NCBI RefSeq assembly: GCF_001649575.2 | Contig: NC_051434.1 | Span: 9,550,412 to 9,614,411, forward strand | Origin: Kryptolebias marmoratus | Lineage: Eukaryota > Chordata > Actinopteri > Cyprinodontiformes > Rivulidae | Direction: 5' to 3' | Length of the DNA: 64,000 bases | Shown: piece by piece, positions 13,790 through 28,650 of the stretch | Numbering within the stretch: the first letter of the stretch is position 1 | How the letters are laid out: each line of letters begins with the position of its first letter | The notes under the pieces: model-generated | Databases searched by the model: none | Told to the model about the DNA's origin: nothing | The model's input: the letters and a program-made list of their open reading frames with translations, nothing else | Made by a program: the position numbers and the translations under genes

Positions 13790-16093
13790 TTTATTCATCA
13801 GTAAAAAGTGAACAAAAGGGCACCTGAAGCTCTAGTGAAACATCACTTTAAAAATAAAAAATTAAAAAAAGCACAATTATCACCACCAGTGAGTTGATTT
13901 GACACCATCGTGCACGAAGACTCTCTGCCCACCATAAGAGGAAGCTGTTAAATATCCTGGTTCTCCTGGACCACAGTTAAAGCACAAAGATTGACCTTCA
14001 TTTATATACAGACTTATTAATAACAAAGTCATGCAAAATTAAATAAACTCTGACATCAAAACTTGCAACTGGATGGACTTTCTATTTATCTACAGGTTAA
14101 GGCAACGGAATTAAATTCCTTTAAAATGTATACGCTTAAAATGTGTGTGTGTTCGCAAACGTCTTGTTTAAGTTAAAAAACTCTAACCCAACACCCACAT
14201 CATGGAGTCCAGGAGTAAACTTAAAAAATTAAGTTTTTTTCTTTACGTTCCACAAAAAAGGTAGTAAAAACAATCCGTTCACGGTAAAACGAACTCAGTA
14301 AAACTGTTTTTTTTTTGTTTTGTTTTTTTTGCACAGTGCCGTTACAAAACTGGAAAAAGCCCTTACAGTCTGTCCGTACAGCATGGCTTTTCCTAGCACA
14401 AAACTGGAAGAAACTTAAGTAAAAAACAAACATCTAGAGTGCAGAAGAAACCATTAAAAATCAACACACAAGCTGATCAGAAAACACAGATACAGCCGAT
14501 TAAAAACAGGAACTACACCAGTTAATGTTACCATCTGATCACGTTATCCCACAAAAATCTAAGATTGAGATTAAAGTGCCACCTGGTGGTTCAAATCAGT
14601 TACTGCGGTCTTAAAGTATTAAAATATACAAGATAAGCTCCTACCAAAAAGCTGTCTGAATTCACTGTTTTATCAAAATCTTTTAAGCAACTAGAAGGGT
14701 AATCCACGTAAACTGTTCGATGTTAAAGAGGCAGATTAGCCTCAGTATTTGTTTGTTTGTTTTTTAATCCACTGAAAGTGACTCCGACCACAGCTGTCGT
14801 TCTGAACAATATGGCTGTTAGGGTTTTTACATTATCAGCCTTTGTGCTCATGTGGAACACTGCCTACGTGAGAGACCAAGGTCAGACGGCGGGCCGGCGG
14901 GCGCCACACCATCTGGCTCTCCCAAACAGTGATGTGTTATGTGTTTTTGCTATGATCAGAACTGGCCTTGGCCTGCTAAGATCAACCCCTTTTTTCTTTT
15001 TATTTCTTCTTCCTTTAAATAAAGAGAAAGCCCAAGTGGAGGGGCATAACTTCCTGGACAGCACGCCGTTAGGAGCTGTTGGGAATTTCTCCTCTTGCGA
15101 AAGCCTTCACAAAAGACAACGAGCCACTCCAGTGTAATTCTTTCTTAGCAGGTTGAATAAATCAAAACCCTGACAATAGCTGCTTTGATTTCTTGGAGCG
15201 TCACATGGAAGAATATATGTGCTGCCTGTTGACACAGTGCTATTTATGCTTCATGTTACAATTTGTTAACATTACTGAAAGATGTTAAAAGTGTGTTTCT
15301 TAATTCTGGCGGTCACGTGCGAGGTGGATTAGGAGCCCTTCGTCCAGAAACAAACACAACGATGTCCAGCTTTTCCTTCAAAAACAAGTTTCAACACAAC
15401 AAGACATTACTTTAAACGATACTCACTTATTAGTTTAATTTAACCTACTTTGTGACTAATATGCTTCATCAGTCTCAGATGAACCTTACAGTCCTTCATA
15501 TAGCTGCTCGATGACGAGTGTCACTTCATATTTATTACAGAAAATATAAATTCTGGAGTCTGGACAGCTTTCTACGATAAATCTGAACACAACCCGAGTC
15601 CAATGCTTCAGAGCATTTTAGCACATCATAAATGAGGTCGCAGGACGGCTAACAAAGCAAAGTGCATCAGTTAAGGGTTCAAAATGGGGGAACGATTTTT
15701 ATAACACCAACAAGAAAATACAAATAAAACCCGTTTTGTAATTTTGGGCTTAATAGTTACAAAAAAAAAAAAAAAAACTACAAAAAAAACATCTTCTAGG
15801 ATGAGGAAGAACAAAAACATTTTTTAAAACTATTAAACTTATACCTCGATAGAAATCCCACCTGGAACTCCACCCCGGTTGCAGTGCAGCAAATAGTGCA
15901 AGATTTGTTCGGTTTTCAGTCTACAGGACCGCGAGTCTTTCCTGCAGCAGGTGGAATCTGCTGCTTGCTTTCATTTTGTCGCTATAACAGAGGAAACTCG
16001 ATGCACCTCAGACAGAAGCCGTACCTGGTGATTATTGCTTGTGATAATTTTGAAACAATCATTTGCATATGCTTTGCAGCTCGTAGCGTCAGC
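13790..16093 (-). other. mtdh: Probable mtdh 3' UTR with polyadenylation signal
   Basis: About 2.3 kb with no other gene, ending in AATAAA (minus strand) at 13790-13795. A long 3' UTR is usual for metadherin. The open frame at 14757-15137 on the plus strand lies wholly inside it and has no recognisable domain. Confidence 0.5.
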
Positions 16094-19000
16094 TCAAGTT
16101 TCCATTCTAACCTTTTTCTTCTGAGAGGGTTTCAGAGGCTCCGCAGTCTTCTCAGACTTCTCTGTGGACAAAAAAGAACAGAAAAACTGTAATTCTGACA
16201 GAAGTGATAACTTCTGCTTTAACTCGCCTTGTGGGCCTCGTTGTGACTGAATACAAACCGATGAGACTCACTCTGAGACGACGATATGCTGGCATTTTTC
16301 AAATTTGAGGGCCGGACGGGGAGGTCTTGAGTTTTGGTTGCTGCGCCGACTGTGGGAGCTTGGCTCTGCGTCTGAAATCCAACAAAAAAACAAAACAAAT
16401 CTAATACCCGACTTGGTACGGTTCGAAAACATTCATCTTAAAAGCCTGATGTGTTGTTCTCTTGCCTGAGAATCCGATGCAGGCTCGTCTTCGGTTTTCT
16501 TCTTCTTTTTCCTCTTTTTCTTAGATTTGGCCGCTCCCCCAGAGGGATCTTCAGCGTCTTTCTCATCATCTGACACCTGACATCAGAACGGCAACAAAAA
16601 ACAAAACACACACAAGGTATTTTAGGCGTCGTATTCTGGCATTTTTATGGCAGGAAACATTTAAGGGAATATAGGAAAAATTGCACAACATCAGGACAGT
16701 ACAGTCCCACAGCTGCATGTGTATAAACAGTTATGTTAAGATCATAAAGACTCGAACCTTGGTGAGAGCAGCCTGATCCTTCGGCAAAGAAGCTGCTGCC
16801 ATCAGAACAGGCGGCTCCTCATAATTTCCCCAGTGCTCTACGGGGGCATTCCAGTCAGAGGAGGGATCTGCTGCTGCCATCCCATCTGCAAATCAAACAG
16901 TTGAGGGTAGAAGGGAAAGTAAATCTCAACAGCTTCCCTCATCGAGCACTAATGAGACGGAGACAGTGACTACTTACTGAATCCTGACCATTCATCATCA
17001 ACCTCAGGGTGGCTCTTCCACTGCAGCTCGGCTGATTTCGGTAACGAGTCTAAGACAGACACGGAGTAAATCACAAGCTGTTCCTGAAATAACACGTCCA
17101 GGAAGAAGGGTGTGTCTGCACCAACCTGTGGCGTTAAGTCTCAGGACGGAGAAGGACGTGGTCTTTATCTGACCGTCACCATCAATGCCGCTCCAAGCTG
17201 CTGCAGACGACACATTAAAGCAAAAACATCAGGGAGATTCTGTTTCAGCAAACAAATCTGTGTTTGAAAATCTCTTATAAGTAAAATATCTGGTCACCTA
17301 TTATTTGTTTAGTATCAGCGAAACATTTAGATATGCCTTTATATTAATTCAACACGAGGTGGTGTTTCCAAACCCTCGACTGGTGGTGAATATCCTGTCT
17401 CCATGTGTCTTATAAACAGGCAGTAATGTTAGAGCAGCTCAACACTTGTGTGTATAAACCCAGTGACTGCACCCGATTTCACTACATTAATTCCTGTTTT
17501 GTTTGATTTGCAGTCTTGAAATCCACATTAAGGTGGAAGCTGATTTACAAAACAAACAAAAACCTAAGACTGGCTCAGTTATCAGGTAAATTTATACTTT
17601 TATTATCTAATAATTTCTCTCTGATGCTCCTTTTTGCACCAAATGGAGAAACTTGCCTGCTGACAATTACTTTAATTAGGTTTGTGTTTTTCCCCAAACA
17701 AGATCATTTTTAACTTTTGACATTTAAAATGCTGTCTTTGGATTGTTTTAAATGAAATACAGGGTTTGAAAAAGAGTCCATCCTGTTCCAACTTTTAGGA
17801 AATTGTCGCTGCAAAAAAAAAAAAAAAAAAACAACAACAAAAAAAGGGTCTGTTCAGATGATGGTACCTGGTGGCTCCTGAGCCCAGGGTTGTGGATCAG
17901 CCGGAGTTCTGTAATGTTTGGTGGCGGGTATGGGAGTCCACTTTGTTCCCCCCAGAGAACCCATCTGACCCGCGGCCTTCAGGGACACGTCCGACCAGTT
18001 GTTGCCATTGACCGAAGGCTCCCCTCTCCACGTGGAGGAAACTGAAAGACGAAGGAGAATGGAATCACATGCACTCAAATTCAGTTTTATTAACCACTAA
18101 CAGCTGAAAGTTAATGTGGAATACTGAAAAAACTGCAGTTTTCTTGACAAAAACCTCTAATGGAAACACAATGATTTCCCCTTTAGGTGTCGTGGACACT
18201 GGAAGTGATTGTTGTCAGTAAAATTTAACAGCTTCTACAAACTCTCCTCCATATCATCCTGAAACTTGACACAACTTTACTTCCAAAACAAAGAGTGTAT
18301 AATGCTTCAGTGTTGTTTTCTTACCAGCTCCACCGGCTGCGTCCCCTTTCTTGGCCGCTCTGGAACGCTGGCTCTCTGAAACAAGTTCGGGAAAAAGGTT
18401 TTCATCGCTGTGTTCATCTGCATTCTGAATATGCTGATATCCTCTGTTACAAATTTTAAAACAACTGTCATGACTCTTGGAGGTTAGTCTATGTTTTAAA
18501 GCTCTAATAAACACAGCGAGGTTCATCTGTAGTGTTATTACCGTGGTTTCCTTTGTTCCTCTTGGTGGCTACAGGTGCCTTCATGTTGGTTTTTGGAGCT
18601 TCAGCACCTCCTGAGCTGCCTGAATCCTCAGAGCCTTTTTCCTTCCTGCGCTGTTGTCTCTTTTCTCGGTTGCTGACTTTGGTCTCCCACACTCCTGATG
18701 GACATGAACAAATAAAACAAATCATGTGAATACGAGCTGCGATAGTAAGACTTTACAGGAGATCTGTTAGGTGACACTTAATTGTTTGAATATTTGAATT
18801 TCTTATAATGTTTTCTGTCTATAAGCTAAGTTTTACCATCATCAGGTTCCCTCCCATCATTTGTGTGTGACTGCTGAACTGGTTTCACATCTGGTTTGGT
18901 TTTCTTCTTGTTCTTTTTCACCTGAACTGGGGCCTGAACCTTGTGTACCTGAGAAATAAGAAAAAATCATAAAATTAAAGCTACAATCCTGGCTTTTGTT

Positions 19001-20727
19001 GGTCGTCTTATTTATGCATGTGGCAAATTGAAACCTAAAACTGAAACAATACGCAGATCTTTGGGTTTCAGATCCCTTTAAATCTGGTCGTACCTTTGCA
19101 GCTTTGATCGGTGGGGAGATTTTGGAAACTGCCACAGTCTCTTTGACTTCCTCTTGAGCCACAACCACAGGCTGTCCATTGGACTGAGTCTTCTTAAAAA
19201 CAATTAAAAAAACCCACAATGGTAAGGTTTTAGGAGTAAAACAACAACAAATCTTAGGTACTTATTTGCAGTTAACAAACATGGCTTCATAGCTTCAGAT
19301 TAAAATCAGTTTGCAAATAAAAATAACCAATTGATAAAAATCAGGAAAAATAAGAGCCCTGTTAATGGTGACATTTTATTTTTTTTAAATGAAACATCAG
19401 CCATATATATCACCATACCCCTTTTTCACAAAAAATACACAATCAGAAAAAAGGTTTTCTCTGCACTCTTAAAGTTAATTTTGTCCTAATAATCTTGGTT
19501 CTGACCTGAACACCAGCATATAGCTAACCTTTTAACCTTTTTGTCCATGTTCGAACGCAGTTAAAGCTTGGTTAAAAAAAGTTATGCCAGGCTGATTTAA
19601 TGACAAGTTTGTGTTTTATGAATCATACTGAATAGATAATGACAGCTAAATAACATATACACATTTTAAGTAATTCTTTGCTCATTGTTTGGCTCCATCA
19701 GTACTTCTGTAACGTAGAAATACACAAACCAGACCCGTTTTAGTCCAAAACACAGACAGATGTCTGTGCTGGCATCAGGTAGAAAGACATTAAAGACATT
19801 GTTATGACTGTCCCCATAAAATAAATGTCTGGTTTTCATTTGAGGACATCAAGAGGCCAGATCTAAATAGTCCAAGCCACTTTTATTTCGCCTTTATGCG
19901 ATTTAAAGCATACATTTTTAATAATAAACCGTATTATAACAGTGTTTTTGTGAACTGTTCCCAATTTAAAACAACACAATAGAGTGAAAAAGTCACATAC
20001 ATGAACATTTAAATTATAAATAAATAAAATAAAGCTTCAGGAACTCTTATTGCCTGTCATTTTTCGCTATCTAAACAATGACGTGTCAGTTAGCAACGCG
20101 TTCAGCTAGTTAGCATCTCTGGCTACATTCACACTGATTGGTGGTTTATTTAGTTTAAATGGTTGATTTTATTTTTGCTGGTAGGTTAAAAACCTCATCT
20201 GTCTTAAGCTCTGATGTGTAAACAAAGTGAGCTATGCCGACACTGTGTGTGAGACAGAGCAAAGAAGCGTCAACCTGTGAAGCTTTTGTCAACAAACGAC
20301 CAATAATGGATGGTTGAGTTCATGTACTGAAGCTAACAGTGAAAGGCTATTGTTTTGATTCAGTCGCCGTGATTTTGGGACATCTCGTTACCTTCTCGGA
20401 GGCTTTCTTCTTGCTCCTCTTCTTGTGCTCCTCCGGTTTGACGCTTCGGACAAAGTCGGCCTTGCCAGGCTCCCCCTCGCCGCTCCGCCTGGCCGGGGAC
20501 CCCCGCTTCTTCCCGCAGACGGCGGCCCAGGAAGCGCCGAGCAGCAGCAGGAGACCCAAGGCGGCCGTGGCCAGGACGACCCAGGTCGGGTACAGCTCGG
20601 GCTTCAGACCCAGGTCCACGCCGAGCTGGGCCCGGACGAAGCCCTGGCCCGAAGACACGAGTTCCTTCAAGCGGCTGGAGAGCAGCTCGGCTTTCTCCAG
20701 CGCGAAACTCCGCAAGTCCCCAGCCAT
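16094..20727 (-). CDS. mtdh: Metadherin (AEG-1/LYRIC), complete CDS in 12 exons
   Basis: Coding exons in transcript order are 20727-20392, 19192-19094, 18948-18837, 18694-18542, 18375-18325, 18041-17868, 17200-17126, 17049-16978, 16885-16758, 16576-16466, 16371-16272 and 16161-16094; phases join to 492 residues (human 582). One transmembrane segment spans about 49-71, preceded by the conserved LGVDLGLKPELYP and followed by a basic, lysine-rich tail. WETKVSNREKRQQRRKEK starts near residue 185 and matches the human block. DPSSDWNAPVEHWGN carries the two tryptophans (369 and 376), seven residues apart, used in mammals to bind SND1. A strong basic stretch (about 417-428) looks like a nuclear localisation signal. 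The C-terminus KKKVRMET resembles the human end. Metadherin is an ER/nuclear-envelope scaffold that binds RNA and SND1. The intron after 16466 starts GC rather than GT. laptm4b is also its neighbour in human. Confidence 0.95.
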
Positions 20728-20894
20728 GTTGACAAAGTACGTAAACGTTAGCCGTTAGCTTTCATTTCCAGCTACCAGTACGGTGGCCGAGAAGGGGTGG
20801 CTCGTGGAAACCACAGACCCCGCATCGGCAGGAAATACGGCCGCCATCTTGGAGCGGTCTTCCTTCTTATTTGGGTAAACCTAAAGAGCAGAAG
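20728..20894. promoter_or_regulatory. Bidirectional promoter of mtdh and the THAP gene
   Basis: Only 167 bp separate the two divergent start codons, and the sequence is GC-rich without a TATA box. GCCGCCATCTTG at 20840-20851 is a strong YY1 site (AAGATGGCGGC in reverse), common at start sites of CpG-island promoters. Confidence 0.7.
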
Positions 20895-22742
20895 ATGCCT
20901 CAGCACTGCGCGGCTTATTTGTGTTCAAATCGACGGACTGTTGACGTCAGGGCTCGGGGGATAACTTTTCACAAGTAAGATGAACTTATTATTGTTGTTT
21001 GTATTTTGTGAATAGAATGTCCACCAGCGAAATGGCAGCTAATATTAGTTATAATGTTCGGTGTTCACCAGGTTCAACCGAGATTTGAAGACAAGAAGTT
21101 TTCAAACAAGCCTACTCATAATTTCAGTAACTTTGGTTCATTATCATTATCAACAGGCATGCATCAAAATTGGACTTTTGTTTAAATTTAAAGATGGAAA
21201 AATAGGGAGAATATATGACAGGGGTAGGCAACCCTTGTCCTGGAGAGCCACCATCCTGCATGTTTTACTTGTTCCTCTGCTCCAACACACCTGATTTGAA
21301 TCAGTGGGTGATTAACAGGCTTCTGCAGAACATGAAGAGGTGATTTAATCACTGAATCAGATGTGCTGGAGCAGGGAAACAAGTAAAACATGCAGAATAG
21401 CGGCTCTCCGGGACCAGGGTTGCCTACCCCAGATATAGGAAGTAAATAAGATTGACTTCCTTTGTGCAGTGTTTTTGTGTAGACGCTCCCCAATCTCCCA
21501 TTTTTGTTTTGAAGGTTTCCCAAAGGAAAGGATATGAGGAAGAGGTGGGAAGTATCTTTGAGGAGGGAGGGATTCACAGCAAGTGATTCATCGGTGCTGT
21601 GCAGTGAGCATTTTAAACAGGAGGATTTTGACAGAACCGGTCAGATTGTCCGACTGAGAGATGGTGTGATACCATCGATTTTCAGCTTCCACGTTCACCT
21701 TCAAAGAGTACGTGCATCATTACTGTTCATAAATGTACATATTTTATTGTCAGTCACAAGGCACGGTGAGAAACGTGTTCCTCCCTGTGTTTATATGTAC
21801 TGTAAAGTTTATTTTCATGATGCTTTTTCATTTCAGGTTGAAAACCGCAGGACGACAGTAACCTCAAGAAAAGCTGAAGCTAGTCTGTCTGCGGTGTCTC
21901 AGGATGCCCCAGAAACATGTAGGTCACGCCCTCAACCTCGGCCTAATGATGTGAGTATTTCTATTTTAAACAACACATCATAATGGCCATATTAAAATCT
22001 CACTTGTTTCCTGCCACTCATATTACACACACACACAAATAAAGCCACACACACAGTGCTGCTGCTACATGACAGAATGAGGGCTTTAGTGGTGTTCGAG
22101 TGATGTATGTGAAGTTCATCCCTCTGACTACTAGGATCATGGCTACGCCCTGCCCGCCTCTCTTACCGCTCTCACGGCTAAACTTAAGGACGCCTTGGCA
22201 AGAGCGGAATGTCTGGAGCGGGAGAAGAAAAACAGCATGGCTAGAGAAAAGAGGGCAAAGACCACAGTTAAGTCTCTTTTGGGGGATTTGAGTGAAAAAA
22301 AAAAAAACCTCATTAATGAGGAGCTCAAAGAACGGCTTGAATTCTACTCTGGTAAGATGAATTAAGCACTTTAAAATTCATATACATCTTATTCTTGCAC
22401 GTTTATTTATTTTTTTTATCTCCTCTGCTATTATCTGAAGGAGAGGTTGTTAATTTTTACCCTTGAAATTTCAGATTTTCAGCTAGAGTTCATGGAGAAG
22501 CAGGGCCATGAGGACAAAGGAGCACAGAGAGTTGCCCTCACTCCATCTGCATGCACCAAAGACACACATACAAAGACACAATACCTCAGGGATACTCAGA
22601 AAATTTCCCCTCCCACATGCATTACAAAGGTAGCCTTAATGTTGTCCAATTGATAAATTTTATTTTCTTGTAAATTACTGTTGCAAATGTGTTAAATAGC
22701 TACTTGTCCTAATTTCTACAGGTGGCTGTGTTCAGTGGATGA
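20895..22742 (+). CDS. THAP zinc-finger protein derived from a P-element-like transposase
   Basis: Proposed exons are 20895-20974, 21515-21707, 21837-21950, 22135-22351, 22475-22629 and 22722-22742; all are GT-AG and join to 259 residues. Residues 1-90 are a full THAP domain: zinc ligands C5, C10, C56 and H59, the FP motif (28-29), W38 and the C-terminal GVIPSIF (77-83). DHGY at 130-133 fits the HCF-1-binding motif (D/E-H-x-Y). A charged coiled coil follows and ends NLINEELKERLEFYS, as in fish THAP proteins related to P-element transposases. Exon 4 contains a run of 13 A encoding part of a lysine stretch. Exon 5 starts like the transposase (LEFMEKQGHEDKGAQRVALT) but then the family motifs fall in different frames, so the predicted end (VAVFSG, stop) is a truncation. 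THAP domains bind DNA. The intact front half and clean splice sites suggest an expressed gene, but transcription is not shown. A recently dead element is the alternative. Confidence 0.75.
21219..21430. mobile_element. Palindromic hAT-type MITE in THAP intron 1
   Basis: The left arm (about 21219-21304, starting CAGGGGTAGGCAACCC) and the right arm (about 21352-21430, ending GGGTTGCCTACCCC) are inverted copies over nearly 80 bp with a few mismatches. Ends of this type occur in non-autonomous hAT elements abundant in fish. The right end reads CCCCAG rather than CCCCTG. No clear target duplication was found. Confidence 0.75.
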
Positions 22743-22960
22743 CAAGCCTGGATTGAACATGATGATGGATGGATATGTTGGAGAGAAGATGCCAGGAAGA
22801 CCAGGCTAAATATGGATTTGTTACGTTCATTTTGGATGCAATGCCAATCAGAAAACATGCAATATAATCCACATACAGTCACTGTCTGGTTTTATAGACC
22901 TGGGGGATGGAAACGATGAGACTGAGGTCTCCAGCGATGCCGTTTGACATTCCTACGTTA
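22475..22960 (+). pseudogene. Frame-broken remains of P-element-like transposase (catalytic part)
   Basis: Family motifs appear in shifting frames. LHAPK is read at 22546-22560, QYLRDT at 22580-22597, PLPHALQRW across the 22629/22722 splice, WLCSVDDKPGL just after it in a frame different from the THAP one, then CQEDQAKYGFVTFILDAMPI at about 22787-22846, and SGFIDLGDGNDETEVSSDA at about 22888-22944. The FVTFILDAM block belongs to the RNase H-like catalytic region of P-type (THAP9-related) transposases. At least three frame changes and an in-frame stop prevent a functional enzyme. No terminal repeats of a complete element were identified. Confidence 0.7.
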
Positions 22961-23170
22961 CACGGTTGCAGAGTTGGAGCACAGACAAGGTTTTCACAAC
23001 CTGAAATCAATGGGGATTATCCTTAGCCCATGAGGTGTCCAGCTGTGCAGGTTGACATTTCTGTGTTAAAGGGTTATCAATTTAGAGCTTGGAACAAGAA
23101 ACTGTCCACAGACAGATGATGGATGGTGCTGTAACATAATTTGTCTCTTCTTACGGGAAAAAAAAAAATC

Positions 23171-23199
23171 AATAAAGAGACAAGAGAAAAATATTTATT
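23171..23199. other. Overlapping candidate poly(A) signals of the convergent THAP and rrm2b genes
   Basis: AATAAA on the plus strand at 23171-23176 could end the THAP transcript, and AATAAA on the minus strand at 23194-23199 could end rrm2b, giving a 3' UTR of about 1 kb. If both are used the two transcripts end within a few tens of bases or overlap. Nothing else coding was seen between 22960 and 24215. Confidence 0.4.
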
Positions 23200-24215
23200 C
23201 CCAGTCTCCCACAAAAAGTTATAGTTGACTCTCAAATTTAAAAAAAGAAAGAAAAAAAGCAAATTAATTTGACTGTACATTATAAAAGCCAGCACCAAAA
23301 ATAGCAAACAAAATAAACATTTTTTTTTAATTTCCAAAGAGGTGCTAAGATGACCCAGAAGAACATTTTTGCAGCTGTCAGGCAAACAAAGACGATCTAC
23401 TACGCCAGAGTGCTTTTTGTTTCCCTTACTGTCTTAAACTGTCAATATATGGAGTTTAACCCACATAAATATGCTTACTACTTGATTTTATTTTAAGATA
23501 CAATGATAGAATTGTAGCAGGACACAAGACTGTGTCTGTACACATCTTAGCAAAAATAAATAAATAGATCAAATGGAACAAACAGCCCTGGAGTAAAACA
23601 AACTACACCCTCTTTCAATTTTAAAGTTTTACATATCAGAAAATGGTTGTCATCAATCAAAAACCTTGTTTCTCTGTTTATCATTTGTATGTTTATGCAT
23701 AAATCAACTGTTGGTCACATTTTATATCTGCATTTTTATAGATGACCATCCACTGAAAAGTGTCAAAATGCTCTTATGATTTGCAACCACAGAGTTTATG
23801 TCCCCCATCTCCCTGATGCCAAATTTCCTGAAAAGTTGTGATTATGGATAACCAAGGTTTCTGCCTGACATTCATGATATAATAATAATAATCATTGGAT
23901 TGTTACCAGGTTTTAAAATTAGATAAATACCTCAAGAAATAAAACAAGTTACTGCTGTTAAAAGTTGTGATAAAATATTCCAAGACTCAAAAAAATAAAT
24001 AATGCGTTAACAGTTTTTTCCAGACGCAGCTTGAGTTTTATAAAATAACTATTAATGTGTAATATGTCTTGTGTTAAACATCTAAGATTGTATTTACCTA
24101 ATTTAAAACCTGAGAAATCAGTCAGTTTTTATTGTCATGATGTGTAAAACCTTAAAATTAATTAGAATATAACTACCTTTTACCACAACCTTATATAAAC
24201 CGTGTCATGTCCGTT

Positions 24216-28013
<3,798 letters not shown>

Positions 28014-28200
28014 TTTGAGGAGTAAAGCTAGCTGCTTCTTGCTAGCTGTATCTCCATGCCATACCCTTTTAAATGTGGCCGTAGCTTTAGGGTTGCCAGA
28101 TAAGTAATCACGTCATATCGTGCTGTCGCTTTAAAATTATCGTAAATGTGGAGTGAGGGTTGCGCTTTTCCGGTCCGTGGTGGTTGCTTGCGAAGCGGGG
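28014..28200 (-). promoter_or_regulatory. rrm2b: rrm2b promoter region
   Basis: DNA directly upstream of the rrm2b ATG. TTTAAAAGGG on the minus strand near 28065-28075 is a weak TATA-like string, and an ETS-like CCGGAAAAG lies near 28167-28175 (minus strand). The start site is not known. A p53-like site lies further upstream at 28352-28375. Confidence 0.35.
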
Positions 28201-28310
28201 TAAAAACGACATTTGTTTATGGCACACGAAAATATCAAAAGTATTTATGTTTGGATTTTTTGAAAAACTTATCTTATAATTACAAAATCGTTTATCTGGC
28301 AACACTACCG

Positions 28311-28325
28311 CAGCGCCACTAGTGG
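28311..28325 (-). promoter_or_regulatory. CTCF-like core motif
   Basis: Minus strand reads CCACTAGTGGCGCTG, one base from the usual CTCF core CCACTAGGGGGCGCTG apart from a one-base shortening. It lies between rrm2b and the nutf2-like gene. Confidence 0.35.
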
Positions 28326-28351
28326 TCACGTACGGCACAACAGATGTTATA

Positions 28352-28375
28352 AAACATGTTCCTAAACACATGAAC
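28352..28375. promoter_or_regulatory. p53-response-element-like site upstream of rrm2b
   Basis: AAACATGTTC (28352-28361) fits the p53 half-site RRRCWWGYYY at all ten positions. After a 4-base spacer, ACACATGAAC (28366-28375) matches at seven of ten and keeps the CATG core. It is about 340 bp upstream of the rrm2b ATG. RRM2B is a known p53 target in mammals, where the site is intronic. Confidence 0.4.
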
Positions 28376-28509
28376 TAATATTGTTAAAACCTGAAACATT
28401 TTTGACTCGTATCTATTCACGTTATTTACCTAAATAGCTATAGCATACAGTTCTGCAACTCTTAGTGAAAACACAGAAAACCAAAACCGTAGTTCAGAGT
28501 AATAAATTT

Positions 28510-28515
28510 TTTAAT
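28510..28515 (-). other. Candidate polyadenylation signal (ATTAAA) of the nutf2-like gene
   Basis: ATTAAA on the minus strand about 135 bp after the stop codon; no AATAAA is nearer. It would give a short 3' UTR ending near 28490. Confidence 0.35.
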
Positions 28516-28650
28516 TTGATATGTTACATTTTAACAGCAAATGACATCGATGTACTTTTAAACATGAACTTTACATACAGTTTTCTGTTCCAACAGGCTC
28601 AGTGACGACAAAAGATGCAATGCGTGTGAGCCGACAAATATTCCCACCAA

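Noticed and set aside
14579..14592. TGCCACCTGGTGGT as a CTCF site
   Set aside because: It has only the CCACC and GGTGG arms and lacks the GGCRS part, and it sits in the mtdh 3' UTR.
14757..15137. 126-codon plus-strand frame
   Set aside because: It lies in the probable mtdh 3' UTR, antisense, with a low-complexity Phe/Leu stretch and no domain.
20339..20758. Plus-strand open frames of 139 and 108 codons
   Set aside because: They are antisense to mtdh exon 1, whose minus-strand product is conserved metadherin.
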